A stretch of 64,000 bases of DNA from Parabacteroides sp. PFB2-10. GTDB lineage: Bacteria; Bacteroidota; Bacteroidia; Bacteroidales; Tannerellaceae. Positions 7,575-16,734 of the stretch are shown one piece after another (position 1 is the first letter of the stretch; each line of letters starts with the position of its first letter). The stretch is taken from contig NZ_JARXWI010000004.1 of NCBI RefSeq assembly GCF_029893085.1, forward strand, positions 124,001-188,000. The letters run 5' to 3'. Below the pieces are notes generated by a model. The model had not been told where the DNA came from. It made no database searches and saw nothing but the letters and a program-made list of their open reading frames with translations. The position numbers were made by a program, and so were the translations under genes.

Positions 7575-8321
7575 ATGACAAACGAGCGTTTTACTTGTAA
7601 AACGAATAATAAAGGCATAACAACTACCTTCGGGGTGGTTGTTATGCTTCTTTTATTATCTTTCTATCCTTCGTGCAGCCGCGATAAAGGAGAGGTCGTT
7701 ACGGTGGAGTTCGATCCTGAAAATACCTATACGATGCGAACGACAGAGATCTCCTCGCTGATCTCCGATTCCGGGCTGACACGCTACCGGGTGGTTAGTC
7801 CTGAGATGCTCGTTTTCGACAAGGCCGCCGATCCCTATTATTATTTCCCGCAGGGGATTTATATCGAGCAGTTTGATACCCTGTTTAACGTGCAAGCAAG
7901 CTTCGAGGCGGATACGGCTTACTATTGGACGGAAAAGAATTTATCGAAAGCCATAGGGAATATTGTTGTTGTCAATCTGGATGGAGAACGATTCGAAACC
8001 GACACTTTGTGGTGGAATCAGGAGACGGAACGTATCTATTCCGATGCCTTTATGCATATCGTAGAGAAGAGCGGACTGGACTTGTATGGTATTGGTTTTT
8101 CCGCAGATCAGAATATGACCAACTGGGTGATACGCCGCCCGACGGGATCAGTGCCTGTAACAGAAGAACAGCCTGCTGATACGACCCAAGTCGATGACGC
8201 GGAGGTGATTGCCCTTCCGGAATTGGAAGATGAAGATTCGCCCGAATTGCCTCTGTCCGCAGATCCCCTTTTGAAAGAAATAGAATTAGAACCTGTACTC
8301 TTGATGGAGCGAGATGAGTAA
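7575..8321 (+). CDS. lptC: LptC-type lipopolysaccharide export protein
   Basis: LptC receives lipopolysaccharide from the LptB2FG transporter at the inner membrane and passes it to LptA in the periplasm. The 248-residue product has a hydrophobic N-terminal segment (VVVMLLLLSFYPSC) that ends in a possible lipobox cysteine. The region YRVVSPEMLVFDKA to LNVQASFEADTAYY and the repeated edge-strand pattern fit the OstA/LptC beta-jellyroll. The last 60 residues are acidic and proline-rich, an extension beyond the usual domain. It overlaps the next gene by 8 bases. A lptE gene lies elsewhere in the window (34187-34702). Confidence 0.75.
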   Translation: MTNERFTCKTNNKGITTTFGVVVMLLLLSFYPSCSRDKGEVVTVEFDPENTYTMRTTEISSLISDSGLTRYRVVSPEMLVFDKAADPYYYFPQGIYIEQFDTLFNVQASFEADTAYYWTEKNLSKAIGNIVVVNLDGERFETDTLWWNQETERIYSDAFMHIVEKSGLDLYGIGFSADQNMTNWVIRRPTGSVPVTEEQPADTTQVDDAEVIALPELEDEDSPELPLSADPLLKEIELEPVLLMERDE

Positions 8322-9573
8322 TCTGCTTATTTATATCATTATATCCCTTGTCTTTTCTGCCTTTTTCTCAGGCATGGAGATTGCCTTCGTCTCTTCGAAT
8401 AAATTACGTTTTGAGTTAGATAAAGAGAGAAAGACCTTCTCAAGCCGTATTCTGGAGATCTTTTATCGCAATCCAGGACAGTTTATCTCCACGATGTTGG
8501 TGGGGAACAATATTGCTCTTGTTGTGTATGGGTTGCAGATGGCTATTTTGCTTGAGCCGACCATTGCCCGGTTGGTGAATAACGAGGCGTTGATTGTATT
8601 GATACAATCTATTATATCCACGTTGTTGATCCTTTTTGTGGGTGAATTTATTCCGAAAACAATATTCAAACTGAATCCGAATTTCTCTTTGAATATCTTT
8701 GCCGTCCCATTGTTGATTCTTTATGTATTGCTTTACCCGATCTCCAAATTTGCCTCTTTCATTTCCTATATCATCCTGCGGATCGCGCGTGTGAAGGATT
8801 TGAATAACTCGGTGCAGCGTGCCTTGGGTAAGGTCGATCTGGATTATTTCATACAACAGTCTATTGATGAGAGTCCACAACACCTGCCGATCGACACGGA
8901 GGTAAAGATCTTCCAGAACGCATTGGACTTCTCGAAGGTGCGCCTGCGTGACTGTATTGTGCCGCGTACAGAGATCGTTGCCTGTGATCTTACGGTTGGT
9001 GAAGAAGATATACGGGCGAAGTTTATTGAGACAGGATTGTCGAAGATCGTTGTCTATAACGAGAATATCGATGATATAGTCGGCTATATTCATTCGTCGG
9101 AACTGTTTAAACATCCGGAAGATTGGAGACAGCAGATTCAAGAGGTGTCGATCGTGCCCGAGACCATGGCGGCCAATAAGCTGATGAAAGCGTTGATGCA
9201 CGATAAGAAAAGCCTGGCGGTGGTCGTGGATGAGTTTGGCGGTACCTCCGGAATCGTGACACTGGAAGACATTGTGGAAGAGATATTCGGAGAGATCGAG
9301 GACGAGCATGATATCAAATCGCATATTGCCAAAAAGGTATCGGATGACGAATACCTGCTTTCCGGGCGTCTCGAGATTGATATATTGAATGAAATGTTTC
9401 AGTTAGATATACCCGAAGCCGATGATTATGCGACTGTGGCGGGTTATATATTACATCATTATCAGAACTTCCCAAAGCTGAATGAAACGGTCGTAATCGA
9501 TAAATACTCTTTTAAGATCATCAAAGTGTCGGCTACCAAGATCGAACTGGTGCGTATGACGCTGCTTTTGTGA
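8314..9573 (+). CDS. CNNM-domain, CBS-pair membrane protein (HlyC/CorC family)
   Basis: This 419-residue integral membrane protein has the full layout of the CNNM/HlyC/CorC family. Residues 1 to about 190 hold the DUF21/CNNM membrane domain with several hydrophobic segments and the FFSGMEIAFVSSN motif. A CBS pair follows (roughly 205-330, with VPRTEIVACD and VVDEFGGTSGIVTLEDI), and the C-terminal CorC_HlyC domain ends the protein. Members are linked to magnesium or cobalt export and ion homeostasis; some Bacteroidota relatives are called gliding-motility proteins GldE. The start overlaps lptC. The transport substrate cannot be read from the sequence. Confidence 0.88.
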   Translation: MSNLLIYIIISLVFSAFFSGMEIAFVSSNKLRFELDKERKTFSSRILEIFYRNPGQFISTMLVGNNIALVVYGLQMAILLEPTIARLVNNEALIVLIQSIISTLLILFVGEFIPKTIFKLNPNFSLNIFAVPLLILYVLLYPISKFASFISYIILRIARVKDLNNSVQRALGKVDLDYFIQQSIDESPQHLPIDTEVKIFQNALDFSKVRLRDCIVPRTEIVACDLTVGEEDIRAKFIETGLSKIVVYNENIDDIVGYIHSSELFKHPEDWRQQIQEVSIVPETMAANKLMKALMHDKKSLAVVVDEFGGTSGIVTLEDIVEEIFGEIEDEHDIKSHIAKKVSDDEYLLSGRLEIDILNEMFQLDIPEADDYATVAGYILHHYQNFPKLNETVVIDKYSFKIIKVSATKIELVRMTLLL

Positions 9574-9594
9574 AAAAAAAGAAGAGAAATGATG

Positions 9595-9621
9595 TTGCAT
9601 TTTCTTTTTTTTGTATCTTCG
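9595..9621 (+). promoter_or_regulatory. Probable promoter of the PpiD/SurA-like gene
   Basis: TTG at 9595-9597 and TATCTTCG at 9614-9621, 16 bases apart, resemble the Bacteroidota -33 and -7 elements. The spacing is somewhat short. The transcript would have a leader of about 50 bases. Confidence 0.4.
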
Positions 9622-9674
9622 CACCCTTAAAAGCAGAATACTAAAAAAATAAATAAAATATAATTTAAAGATAC

Positions 9675-11813
9675 ATGGCTACGCTGGAAAAAATCAGAAG
9701 CAAAGCAGGACTTCTTATTATTGTTGTAGGGGTCGCGTTGTTTGCTTTTATCATTGGTGACTTTTTGAACTCGGGTTCAACGTATTTCCGACAGACTCAG
9801 GAAGAGATTGCATCTGTAAACGGTGAAGTGATTTCAATTCAGGATTATCAGACACGCATGGATGAGATGATAGAGGTCTATAAAATGCAATCGGGTAATG
9901 CAAACCTGACAGAAGAGTTGAATGCGCAGGTTCGCGAATCTGTGTTTCAGACAATGATCCGTGAGATGGTCTTGGGAGAAGAGGCAGAGAAGCTGGGTCT
10001 GACTGTAAGCGCAGATGAGTTGTTTGATATGGTTCAGGGAGAAAATATCTCACCGATGCTTCAACAAATGCCTATGTTCATGAACGAAGCAGGCCAGTTT
10101 GACAAAACCACTTTGTTGAACTTCCTGAAGATGATCGACGACGATAATATTGCCGCCTATCCGGTAGAGCAACAAGCACAGCTTTTGTCTTTGCGCAACT
10201 TTTGGTTGTTCTGGGAAAAGAATCTTAAGAATCAACGTTTGGAAGAAAAGTATATCGCCCTGATGACAAAAGCGATTTCTGCCAATGCGTTGGACGCGAA
10301 AGACCATTTTGAAGCTAATAATACAACCAGCGACATCGAGTATGTGATGCAGCCTTACTCTTCCATTCCCGATTCAACCATCACGGTTTCTAAAGGCGAA
10401 TTGGAAAAGTTGTATAACCAACGCAAGGAAACCTATAAGCAGGCTGAAGCCAAGGTGATCAACTATATTGCTGTAGATATCGTGCCGAGCGCCGAAGACT
10501 TCGAGAAAACCTCTGCCGAAATTGAAGGTATAAAAGGCGAATTCACAACTACGACCAATGTAGCGGAAGTGGTGAATGAATATTCGGATAATCCTTATCT
10601 GGATGCCTACTTCTCTGAAACAGCCTTTACGGGAGACGAAGAATTGAAGCATTTTGTGACGACTGCCGCTGTGGGTGATGTAGAAGGTCCTCTGTTTGCT
10701 GCTAATACTTATCGTATGTTCCGCTTGGTAGATAAGATTACGGCTCCGGACTCAGTGAATGTAAGCCATATTATGTTGGCAGGCATGACGGAAGAAAAAA
10801 CAACTGCTTTGGCTGATAGCTTGGTGGATGTTCTGAAAAACAAAGGTGATTTTGCAGCATTAGCAGCTCAGCACTCTGTTGATCAGTCGGCTCAGGAGGG
10901 TGGCCTATTGGGATGGTTTACGGAAGCTACCGCTTTGCGTGGTATAAACGAAGACTTTAAGAATGCTGTTTTCTCAGCAAATGTAGGCGACATAAAAATC
11001 GTAAAGTCGATATACGGAACTCACCTTGTGAAAGTGAACGAAAAAACTGCCAACGTGACTAAGTATAAAGTGGCCAACATCAGCATGAGTGTTTCTCCAA
11101 GTTCTCAAACGTATAGTAACCTCTATAATAGCCTGAATCAATATATCTCGACGAATAATACACAGGCTAAGTTTGATGAAAACGCCCAGGAAGCTGGCTA
11201 TAACCTGGTGAGCAATTTTAATGTTGGAAAGAACGACGAGTCACTTGGTTTTATTAAAAACTCTCGTCAGGTAATCCGTTGGGCATACCAATCCAAGAAA
11301 GGCGATATGTCGGATATCTTTGAATGTGATGATAAATTTATTGTTGCTGTTATGCTCGGAACCATACCTGAAGGCTATCGTTCGTTAGCTTCTGTTACTC
11401 CTACTTTGGAAAATGAAATCAGATCGCAGAAGAAGGGTGCTATTATTGCGGAAGAGTTGAAAGCAAAGAATCTTTCCTCGTTGGAAGATTATGCTGCTGC
11501 GATGAATGGCTCAGTGGAAGAGGTTAAGTTTGTTGGATTCAATACCAGCCGTATCTCCGGAATAGGTACGGAGCCTAAGATCAATGCTATGGTGTCTGTG
11601 TTGCCGGAAGGTAAGGTAAGTGAGCCGATCATTGGTGCGAATGGTGTGTATGTATTAAAGGTAGTTCAAAAGAATAAAGGCGAAGGTGAATACAATGAAA
11701 AAGAACAGATGAATGCTGTAAATGAAACAAATGCTTATCGCTTCAGCTACCTGGCTATCCAGGCTCTGACTGATCAAGCGGAGATTATCGATAACCGCGT
11801 TCGTTTCTATTAA
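9675..11813 (+). CDS. PpiD/SurA-like membrane-anchored peptidylprolyl isomerase
   Basis: The 712-residue product is a periplasmic folding chaperone anchored in the inner membrane. One membrane segment lies near residues 12-30 (AGLLIIVVGVALFAFIIGDF). A SurA_N-like helical domain follows, then a parvulin (PpiC) domain at about 355-460 with VSHIMLAG and GGLLGWF, and then a second isomerase-like segment. This is the PpiD arrangement and helps outer-membrane proteins fold. A complete hairpin terminator follows directly, and a promoter precedes it, so the gene is probably its own transcription unit downstream of the LptC block. Confidence 0.88.
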   Translation: MATLEKIRSKAGLLIIVVGVALFAFIIGDFLNSGSTYFRQTQEEIASVNGEVISIQDYQTRMDEMIEVYKMQSGNANLTEELNAQVRESVFQTMIREMVLGEEAEKLGLTVSADELFDMVQGENISPMLQQMPMFMNEAGQFDKTTLLNFLKMIDDDNIAAYPVEQQAQLLSLRNFWLFWEKNLKNQRLEEKYIALMTKAISANALDAKDHFEANNTTSDIEYVMQPYSSIPDSTITVSKGELEKLYNQRKETYKQAEAKVINYIAVDIVPSAEDFEKTSAEIEGIKGEFTTTTNVAEVVNEYSDNPYLDAYFSETAFTGDEELKHFVTTAAVGDVEGPLFAANTYRMFRLVDKITAPDSVNVSHIMLAGMTEEKTTALADSLVDVLKNKGDFAALAAQHSVDQSAQEGGLLGWFTEATALRGINEDFKNAVFSANVGDIKIVKSIYGTHLVKVNEKTANVTKYKVANISMSVSPSSQTYSNLYNSLNQYISTNNTQAKFDENAQEAGYNLVSNFNVGKNDESLGFIKNSRQVIRWAYQSKKGDMSDIFECDDKFIVAVMLGTIPEGYRSLASVTPTLENEIRSQKKGAIIAEELKAKNLSSLEDYAAAMNGSVEEVKFVGFNTSRISGIGTEPKINAMVSVLPEGKVSEPIIGANGVYVLKVVQKNKGEGEYNEKEQMNAVNETNAYRFSYLAIQALTDQAEIIDNRVRFY

Positions 11814-11841
11814 ACCAGACTTACTCTTTTTATATAAAAGG

Positions 11842-11879
11842 TCGAGATCGGAATTGTTTCCGGTCTCGATTTTTTTTTT
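11842..11879 (+). terminator. Rho-independent terminator after the PpiD-like gene
   Basis: An imperfect stem of about 11 pairs (TCGAGATCGG with CCGGTCTCGA) is followed by nine T residues. Confidence 0.85.
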
Positions 11880-11939
11880 GTGTCATAGCATTCATCTTGG
11901 GCGTTTTTCGTCGTGATTTAGGTCAGAATCGAGAAATGC

Positions 11940-12089
11940 AAGTGTAAGCAAAAAGGGGCATTTTTGGCTAAAACTGGACCTGTTTGCTTACACTTCAATT
12001 GTTAACAAATGTTTACTCCCGGGAGTTTTTGAAAATACTCCTGCCCTTTTGCTGAAATTCTCCCGGCAAAATATCATTTTGTCATTTTT
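11940..12089 (+). repeat. Palindromic intergenic repeat, copy 1 (subtype B)
   Basis: The copy opens with AAGTGTAAGCAAA, which is repeated inverted 30 bases later as TTTGCTTACACTT. It continues with the CTCCCGGGAG palindrome and ends TATCATTTTGTCATTTTT. It matches copy 3 near 41.3 kb along its length, and its middle is shared with the three subtype A copies. The extra base in TTTACTCCC breaks the reading frame that other copies keep open, so it is not coding. It ends 3 bases before the rlmN -7 element. Confidence 0.8.
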
Positions 12090-12092
12090 CAC

Positions 12093-12100
12093 TACCTTTG
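12093..12100 (+). promoter_or_regulatory. Probable -7 element of rlmN
   Basis: TACCTTTG matches the Bacteroidota -7 consensus TAnnTTTG. It lies 50 bases before the ATG and directly after the end of a palindromic repeat. A clear -33 element was not found; it would fall inside the repeat. Confidence 0.55.
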
Positions 12101-12150
12101 CACACAATACAGAATAACGTTGTTTTGTTTTTGTAATACGGAATACCATA

Positions 12151-13182
12151 ATGAGTACAAAAAAAGCATTGCTGGGAATGACCCTGGATGAACTTTCGAA
12201 GGTCGCCCGGGAGTTTGATATGCCTTCGTTTGCTGCCCGGCAGATGGCCGACTGGCTTTATAAGAAACGTGTACTTTCTATTTCCGATATGACCAACCTT
12301 CCCAAGGCGAAGCGTCTTCTATTGGAAGAGGAATACGAGGTGGGGGCAAGCCTTCCGGTTGAATCCATGCATTCCAAAGATGGAACTATCAAGTATCTAT
12401 ATGCGGTAGCCAGCGGGAATTTTATCGAATCTGTATATATTCCGTCCGACGACCGGGCCACCTTATGCGTCTCTTCACAGGTGGGGTGTAAAATGAATTG
12501 CCGGTTTTGCATGACAGGCAAGCAGGGTTTCTCGGCCAATCTGAGTGCGGCTGAAATACTGAACCAGATACAGTCTCTGCCGGAATACGAACGATTAACC
12601 AATATCGTTTTTATGGGCATGGGCGAACCGTTGGACAATACGGATGAATTGTTCAAGGTATTAGAGATCCTGACAGCTCCGTATGGCTATGCCTGGAGCC
12701 CGAAGCGTATCACTGTTTCGACCATTGGCGTGGCAAAAGGATTGGAGCGTTTTCTGGCCGACAGTGATTGCCACCTGGCAGTGAGTCTTCATTCTCCCTA
12801 TCCGGCGGAACGATTAGGACTTATGCCGGTTGAAAAGGCCTTTCCTATGCAGGATGTATTGCGGAAGATAAAGGCATACGACTTCTCCCATCAACGCCGT
12901 GTGTCGTTTGAATATATTGTGTTCAAAGGCTTAAATGATACTCGACAGCATGCATTGGAACTGGCTAAACTTTTGCATGGTATTCCTTGTCGGGTGAATC
13001 TGATCCGTTTTCATGCCATTCCGGGTGAATCATTCGAAACATCGGATCTCGGGCAAATGGAGCTTTTCCGGGATACCCTGAACGCGAATGGAGTCGTTTG
13101 CACGATCCGTTCTTCCCGGGGAGAGGATATAATGGCCGCCTGTGGCCTTCTCTCTACGACGAAAAAGAATCAAAATATATAG
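12151..13182 (+). CDS. rlmN: 23S rRNA (adenine-C2) methyltransferase RlmN
   Basis: RlmN is a radical-SAM enzyme that methylates C2 of A2503 in 23S rRNA and of A37 in some tRNAs. The iron-sulfur cluster motif CxxxCxxC is intact (C113, C117, C120), with VGCKMNCRFCMTGKQG around it. The glycine-rich MGMGEPLDN and the family block RITVSTIGVAKGL are also present, and a C-terminal Cys near CTIRSSRGEDIMAACG is the usual second catalytic cysteine region. The length (343) is normal for the family. A promoter precedes the gene, and the following lipoprotein gene has its own -7 element. Confidence 0.95.
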   Translation: MSTKKALLGMTLDELSKVAREFDMPSFAARQMADWLYKKRVLSISDMTNLPKAKRLLLEEEYEVGASLPVESMHSKDGTIKYLYAVASGNFIESVYIPSDDRATLCVSSQVGCKMNCRFCMTGKQGFSANLSAAEILNQIQSLPEYERLTNIVFMGMGEPLDNTDELFKVLEILTAPYGYAWSPKRITVSTIGVAKGLERFLADSDCHLAVSLHSPYPAERLGLMPVEKAFPMQDVLRKIKAYDFSHQRRVSFEYIVFKGLNDTRQHALELAKLLHGIPCRVNLIRFHAIPGESFETSDLGQMELFRDTLNANGVVCTIRSSRGEDIMAACGLLSTTKKNQNI

Positions 13183-13204
13183 AAAAGGCTTATGGAAAAA
13201 GAGT

Positions 13205-13212
13205 TATATTTG
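13205..13212 (+). promoter_or_regulatory. Probable -7 element of the DUF4837 gene
   Basis: TATATTTG matches TAnnTTTG exactly and lies 36 bases before the ATG at 13248. Confidence 0.5.
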
Positions 13213-13247
13213 CATCTTATAAAAGGAAACAATAAAAAAGAAAAGAT

Positions 13248-14270
13248 ATGAAAACAATGCCGATTATTTTCTCCCTCTTGTTTGTCCTTTTGTTAGGTGC
13301 CTGCTCTTCCGGTCCTGTCTTGCCCAACTCAACGGGGCTGGCGTATGAGGTGGTGGTTACTATGACCGAACCGCTCTGGCAAGGAGAGGTGGGCGAAGCT
13401 GTGAAAGCCGACCTGGCTTCACAAGTGCCCGGATTGCCTCAGGCAGAAAACTCCCTGCGTATCACATACGCTTCTCCTCAGAACTTTAATGGTTTATTGA
13501 CATACGTGCGTAATCTGATGATTCTGCGTGTCGATGAAACAGCCTATACGCAGGTCAGCTTGAATATGGAGCGCAACCGCTGGTCGCGGGGACAGTTGAT
13601 CCTTACGCTGAATGCACTGACAAAAGAGGAGGCGGTTAGCTATTTGGAGGCGAACCCCAAGATCCTTGTCAACCAGTTTGTGAAAGAGGAGATGGCTCGC
13701 GCTGTTTCCCAGTTCGAGAAGACCTATAGCATGGTGGTTTACGAAGGGGTGAAAAATAAGTTTGGAGCCGAATTGAAGGTGCCTGATAATATGACCTACT
13801 TCCGGGATACGGCCGATTTTTTCTGGGCATCTAATAATGCCGGGACAAGTCGTATGGATGTGGTGGTCTACTCTTTCCCTTACCGCGATGAAAATACCTT
13901 TACCAAAGAATACCTGGTCAATAAGCGCGATTCGATCATGAAGCTGTATATGCCGGGTTCTTTCCCTAACTCTTATATGACCACGGAGACGCGTTATGTG
14001 CAGCCTCTTTATGCTCCCATCACATTGAAAGGGAAATATTGTGGCGTGTTGCGTGGTTTGTGGCGTATGCAGGGCGATATGATGGGTGGTCCTTTTGTGA
14101 GCCATGCCCGTTTGGACGAAGTGAATAACCGGGTCGTTGTGGTCGAAGGCTTTGTCTATGCGCCTGAAACGGATAAGCGAAATATTATTCGTCGTATAGA
14201 GGCGGCCTTATATACCTTACGTCTGCCGGGCGAGGAGGAACTGCCCAATGAGGTAGTCATTATCCCCTAA
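13248..14270 (+). CDS. DUF4837 family lipoprotein
   Basis: The 340-residue product starts with a lipoprotein signal (FVLLLGACSSGP with a Cys after LGA), so it should be anchored in a membrane facing the periplasm. The remainder looks like the Bacteroidota DUF4837 family, whose function is unknown. Visible features are TMTEPLWQGEVGEAV near the start, a long helical middle, and a C-terminal half with conserved tryptophans and tyrosines. No enzyme motif was found. It lies between rlmN and pdxA with 31 bases before pdxA, and probably shares a transcript with it. Confidence 0.7.
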   Translation: MKTMPIIFSLLFVLLLGACSSGPVLPNSTGLAYEVVVTMTEPLWQGEVGEAVKADLASQVPGLPQAENSLRITYASPQNFNGLLTYVRNLMILRVDETAYTQVSLNMERNRWSRGQLILTLNALTKEEAVSYLEANPKILVNQFVKEEMARAVSQFEKTYSMVVYEGVKNKFGAELKVPDNMTYFRDTADFFWASNNAGTSRMDVVVYSFPYRDENTFTKEYLVNKRDSIMKLYMPGSFPNSYMTTETRYVQPLYAPITLKGKYCGVLRGLWRMQGDMMGGPFVSHARLDEVNNRVVVVEGFVYAPETDKRNIIRRIEAALYTLRLPGEEELPNEVVIIP

Positions 14271-14301
14271 TGTGAAATAGAAGAATAAACAAATAAGAAG
14301 C

Positions 14302-15408
14302 ATGAGCGAACGAATAATAAAAGTGGGTATCACGCAGGGTGATATTAATGGCATAGGATATGAGGTGATATTGAAGGCTTTTGGCGACGGGCGGTTGGCC
14401 GAGTTGTGTACGCCTGTTATTTACGGCTCATCCAAAGTGGCAGCCTTTCATCGTAAGACACTCGATCTGCCTGCTGTAAACCTGAGCCAGATATCCAGGG
14501 CGGAAGAGGCAGGAGCGAATCGGGTTAATATCATAAACTGTGTGGCGGATGATACCAAAATAGATCTGGGTCAGTCAACTGAAGTGGCCGGCAAAGCGGC
14601 CTTCGATGCGCTGGAAGCTGCCGTGAACGACCTGAAACGCGGGGCAATCGATGTGTTGTTGACGGCTCCTATCAATAAGGCCAATATTCAGAACGACCAG
14701 TTCCACTTCCCCGGACATACGGAATACCTCGAAGAACATTTTGCCCGGGAAGAGCAGAAGGCATTGATGATCCTGATGACAAATGATATCCGTGTGGCGC
14801 TGGTGACCGGCCATATCCCTTTGGCACAGGTGGCTTCTACCCTGAAGCAAGAAGATATTATCACCAAACTATTGGTATTTAACGCTGCCTTGAAGAAAGA
14901 CTTCGGCATCGTGAAACCGCGTATTGCCGTGCTTTCGCTCAATCCGCATGCCGGTGATGGAGGCCTGTTAGGCAAGGAGGAGCAGGAACTGATTATTCCC
15001 GCCATGCAGGAGGCAGAGCGGAAAGGTGTTATGTCGTTTGGCCCATATCCGGCCGATGGTTTCTTCGGATCGCAGATGTATGAGTCGTTCGATGGTGTGT
15101 TGGCGATGTATCACGACCAGGGGTTGGCTCCCTTTAAGACACTGGCGATGGAGGAAGGTGTTAACTATACGGCCGGTTTATCGATCGTCCGCACCTCTCC
15201 GGCGCATGGCACGGCTTATGATATCGCCGGGCAGAACAAGGCTTCAGAAGAGTCGTTCCGCCAGGCGTTGTATGCCGCATTAGACGTTTTCCGTAATCGT
15301 AAAAGATACAAAGAGGCAACAGCCAATCCGTTGCGGAAACAATATTTCGATAAGGGAGGCGACAATGTAAAGCTCGACCTGACCAAAGACGATGCGGAAA
15401 CGCTTTAA
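14302..15408 (+). CDS. pdxA: 4-hydroxythreonine-4-phosphate dehydrogenase PdxA
   Basis: PdxA oxidises 4-phosphohydroxy-L-threonine with NAD during pyridoxal phosphate synthesis. The 368-residue product has the metal and substrate motifs of the family: VGITQGDINGIGYEV at the N-terminus, LTAPINKANIQ, FPGHTEYLEE, VTGHIPLAQV, and MYHDQGLAPFKTLA with the conserved His. It is somewhat longer than the E. coli enzyme (329), with the extra residues spread through loops, as is usual in Bacteroidales. The final residues are charged. It is followed by a separately promoted lipid operon. Confidence 0.92.
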   Translation: MSERIIKVGITQGDINGIGYEVILKAFGDGRLAELCTPVIYGSSKVAAFHRKTLDLPAVNLSQISRAEEAGANRVNIINCVADDTKIDLGQSTEVAGKAAFDALEAAVNDLKRGAIDVLLTAPINKANIQNDQFHFPGHTEYLEEHFAREEQKALMILMTNDIRVALVTGHIPLAQVASTLKQEDIITKLLVFNAALKKDFGIVKPRIAVLSLNPHAGDGGLLGKEEQELIIPAMQEAERKGVMSFGPYPADGFFGSQMYESFDGVLAMYHDQGLAPFKTLAMEEGVNYTAGLSIVRTSPAHGTAYDIAGQNKASEESFRQALYAALDVFRNRKRYKEATANPLRKQYFDKGGDNVKLDLTKDDAETL

Positions 15409-15491
15409 TCGGGCATAGTTTTGTCCGCATTCCGCCCAATGGCGGGAGGTCTCTTTTCCCTGTTTTCTTTTCCGGATAGGAAGTTTTTCCG

Positions 15492-15499
15492 TATGTTTG
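15492..15499 (+). promoter_or_regulatory. Probable -7 element of the lipid operon
   Basis: TATGTTTG matches TAnnTTTG exactly. It lies 22 bases before the ATG at 15522 and after pdxA, so the four-gene operon probably has its own promoter. Confidence 0.55.
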
Positions 15500-15521
15500 C
15501 AAGATTAAATAAAAGTTTGGC

Positions 15522-15989
15522 ATGTTTAGAGATAAGACAATTGTATATACTTCGGGAACATTCGATATGTTTCATTACAATCATCTGCGGATGATTAATT
15601 ATGCCCGTGCATTGGCCGATATTCTGATCGTCGGTGTTAGTTCGGATGAGTTGGTCTCTTCCTATAAGGCGCCTCCTATTATCCCGTTTAACGAGCGCTT
15701 GCAGATCATCGAAGCATTGAAAACACCCGATATTGTCATTCCTCAGCATACGTTAGATCATACGGAGATCGTGAAGAAGCTCAACATCGACGCGTTTGTC
15801 GTAGGCGATGACTGGTGGGGTAAATACGATTATCTGAAAGAACTAGGAGTACAGGTGTTCTACTTCCCGTACGGCACAGGCGTCTCTTCTTCCAATCTGA
15901 AGAAAACCATTCACGACAGTTACGAGGCGACTCTCCAGTCGCAACGCCAGGCCAAGCCTGATAAGATCGAAGGATTGGGCGAGAAATAA
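15522..15989 (+). CDS. Cytidylyltransferase-fold nucleotidyltransferase (TagD-like)
   Basis: This 155-residue enzyme joins a phosphorylated alcohol to CMP (from CTP), making an activated head group. It has the HxGH-type nucleotide-binding signature in a variant form, TSGTFDMFHYNHLRMI, and the family's ending VSSSNLKKTI (ISTT/SSS-type motif). The size is that of glycerol-3-phosphate or ethanolamine-phosphate cytidylyltransferases; the exact alcohol cannot be told. It is the first gene of an operon with an SDR enzyme, a CDP-alcohol phosphatidyltransferase and an acyltransferase, with 7 bases before the next gene. That context points to membrane-lipid head-group synthesis. Confidence 0.8.
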   Translation: MFRDKTIVYTSGTFDMFHYNHLRMINYARALADILIVGVSSDELVSSYKAPPIIPFNERLQIIEALKTPDIVIPQHTLDHTEIVKKLNIDAFVVGDDWWGKYDYLKELGVQVFYFPYGTGVSSSNLKKTIHDSYEATLQSQRQAKPDKIEGLGEK

Positions 15990-15996
15990 CGAATCT

Positions 15997-16725
15997 ATGA
16001 ATAACTATGTTTGTATAACCGGAGGTACCAAAGGTATTGGGAAGGCTGTGGCGTCTTGTCTGGCGCAAGCCGGCTATCCTTTGTTATTGACATACGCTTC
16101 CGACGAGGAGGCGGCTGAAAAGGCGCGGGAAGAGCTGGAAAATCAATACGGCATAAAGGTATTGACGCTGAAAGCCGACAGTACCGACAAGGCCTCTATT
16201 GAGCTGGTCGGTCAGTTTCTGGAAACAAACGATATCCTACTCGACGCGATGGTGTTTAATGCCGGTATTACCTGCCGCGATCCTTTTGAACAAATGTCTC
16301 TGGAAGAGTGGGAGCGGGTCTTCTTTGCCAACGTGCATTACCCGGTATTTCTCCTGCAACGCATCGTAGGCCGTATCCGTAAAGGTGGAAGTGTTGTCTT
16401 TACCGGATCGCTTATGGGTGTGCAGCCGCATTCCGTTTCGCTGGCTTACGGCACAACCAAGAGTGCTGTGCATGCCTTGGTGCGCAACTTAGTGAAACAT
16501 CTTGTTCCCTACGATATCCGCGTGAATGGCGTGGCTCCCGGCTTTGTGGATACCGAATGGCAGAAAACCAAACCGGCGGAGATACGCCGCAATATCGAAA
16601 ACAAAATCTCCCTCAATCGTTTTTGCGAACCGGAAGAACTGGCCGAGGTCTATCGCATGCTGATTGAAAACAAATACATGAACGGGGAGGTTATTGTTGT
16701 CGACGGAGGATACTCCTATAAATAA
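15997..16725 (+). CDS. Short-chain dehydrogenase/reductase (FabG-like)
   Basis: This 242-residue enzyme is a classical short-chain NAD(P)-dependent reductase. It has the cofactor motif TGGTKGIGKAV, the structural NAG at FNAGITCRD, the catalytic Ser in FTGSLMGV and Tyr/Lys in AYGTTKSAVHAL, and the VDGGYSYK ending. It resembles 3-oxoacyl reductases but is distinct from the window's main fabG (29383-30126). Within this operon it may reduce a lipid precursor or a head group rather than serve bulk fatty acid synthesis. The next gene starts 9 bases after the stop. Confidence 0.85.
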   Translation: MNNYVCITGGTKGIGKAVASCLAQAGYPLLLTYASDEEAAEKAREELENQYGIKVLTLKADSTDKASIELVGQFLETNDILLDAMVFNAGITCRDPFEQMSLEEWERVFFANVHYPVFLLQRIVGRIRKGGSVVFTGSLMGVQPHSVSLAYGTTKSAVHALVRNLVKHLVPYDIRVNGVAPGFVDTEWQKTKPAEIRRNIENKISLNRFCEPEELAEVYRMLIENKYMNGEVIVVDGGYSYK

Positions 16726-16734
16726 CAACTGAAA

